A stretch of DNA of 64,000 bases, from contig VWZL01001290.1 in assembly GCA_013396915.1 (NCBI GenBank), positions 271,176 through 335,175 on the forward strand, in the 5' to 3' direction. Positions within the stretch are counted from its first letter, which is position 1. Each line of letters opens with the position of its first letter. This document shows, piece after piece, positions 63,656-64,000 of the stretch. A program made the translations under genes and the position numbers. The notes below the pieces were generated by a model, which saw only the letters and a program-made list of their open reading frames with translations, searched no databases and was not told where the DNA came from. Source of the stretch: Stercorarius parasiticus (taxonomy: Eukaryota; Chordata; Aves; Charadriiformes; Stercorariidae).

Positions 63656-63779
63656 TTTTCCCACAGGCTGCAGAATCCAGCAAACTTCAGATCTGGGGAA
63701 AAAAATAACGACATCATCAACAACAACAAAAAAAACCCCAAACCAACGCAACCACGAAAAACCCCTATGGAAACAAAGA
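63656..63779. other. transition zone with A/C-rich tract
   Basis: Between the CR1 and the CpG-rich edge lies an A/C-rich tract (ATCAACAACAACAAAAAAAA near 63717). On the minus strand a T-rich run ends in TTTTTTTCCCCAG (63697-63709), an acceptor-like signal, but no exon could be established. Confidence 0.35.
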
Positions 63780-64000
63780 AGAGTTTTATCTGGGGAGCCG
63801 GCAGAGGTGGCCCCCGCGGTGTTTCACCACCCCATCCTCTGAAGATGCGACAACTCCCCAGCCATCAGACGGCAGCAGCGCGCACGCCCATCGCCCCCCG
63901 GCCCTGCTCAGCCAAGGCACCGGAGGGCTCCGTGTGTGCCCCCTCCGCGTCCCGTCCCTGCCCTCAGCGGCTCCTCTCCATCACGGTCCCCCCAGACACC
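63780..64000. promoter_or_regulatory. edge of a probable CpG island
   Basis: Composition changes abruptly here. By eye there are about 17 CpG dinucleotides in the last ~205 bases (for example CCCCCGCGG, GCAGCGCGCACGCC, CTCCGCGTCCCGTCC), against very few in the preceding 63 kb, and the sequence is strongly GC-rich. In birds this pattern usually marks a promoter and first exon. No ATG-led frame, TATA box or perfect GC box could be picked out, so the gene and its direction are unknown. A GC-rich repeat or a short unmethylated intergenic island are alternatives. Confidence 0.5.

Noticed and set aside
1..64000. CRISPR arrays, bacterial operons, phage or plasmid systems
   Set aside because: No regularly spaced identical repeats and no prokaryotic gene density. 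CR1 and LTR relics show vertebrate nuclear DNA.

Overview
The window reads as vertebrate, most likely bird, nuclear DNA. The evidence is six CR1 LINE fragments with the hallmark CR1 3' end (a GGTCCCTTCCAAC-type motif followed by ATTCTATGATTCTATG-type octamers), two LTR-like relics of types I recall from bird genomes, an AT-rich background poor in CpG, and no long open reading frame. I cannot name the species. CR1 alone also fits other sauropsids. The LTR relic at 17.5-18.0 kb looks like one from neoavian birds, but that is from memory and was not searched.

Layout. 1-3.7 kb is unique AT-rich sequence containing one good-looking candidate non-coding exon (2091-2271). A CR1 3' end lies at 3.71-3.92 kb and a probable LTR relic at about 4.78-4.97 kb. 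5-9.3 kb is unique. 9.37-9.87 kb is a young-looking CR1 that still holds an uninterrupted C-terminal piece of its ORF2. 9.9-17.4 kb is AT-rich unique DNA. 17.47-18.04 kb is a GC-rich LTR relic with an internal tandem of about 52 bp. 18-28.8 kb is unique apart from a tRNA-derived SINE-like relic at 22.5 kb. 28.84-29.39 and 30.25-30.32 kb are CR1. 30.3-54.3 kb is mostly unique, with two unexplained GC-richer blocks (33.1-33.6 and 38.9-39.15 kb) and fossil palindromic repeats near 41.3 and 42.5 kb. A CR1 piece lies at 54.29-54.37 kb. 54.4-63.5 kb holds further fossil repeats (58.04-58.34 kb) and possible coding decay (59.4-61.75 kb). The last CR1 is at 63.52-63.66 kb. The final ~220 bases switch abruptly to GC- and CpG-rich sequence, as at the edge of a CpG-island promoter whose gene would lie outside the window or start here.

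I found no protein-coding gene I can defend, no rRNA or functional tRNA gene, no CRISPR array, no operon and no intact mobile element. The window is best read as an intergenic region or a very large intron. The ORF2 fragment in the 9.4 kb CR1 is the only clearly recognisable protein. The search for an undescribed biological system was negative. The items most worth checking are the CpG-island edge, the candidate spliced exon at 2.1-2.3 kb, the fossil palindromic repeats and the possible decayed coding sequence at 59.4-61.75 kb.
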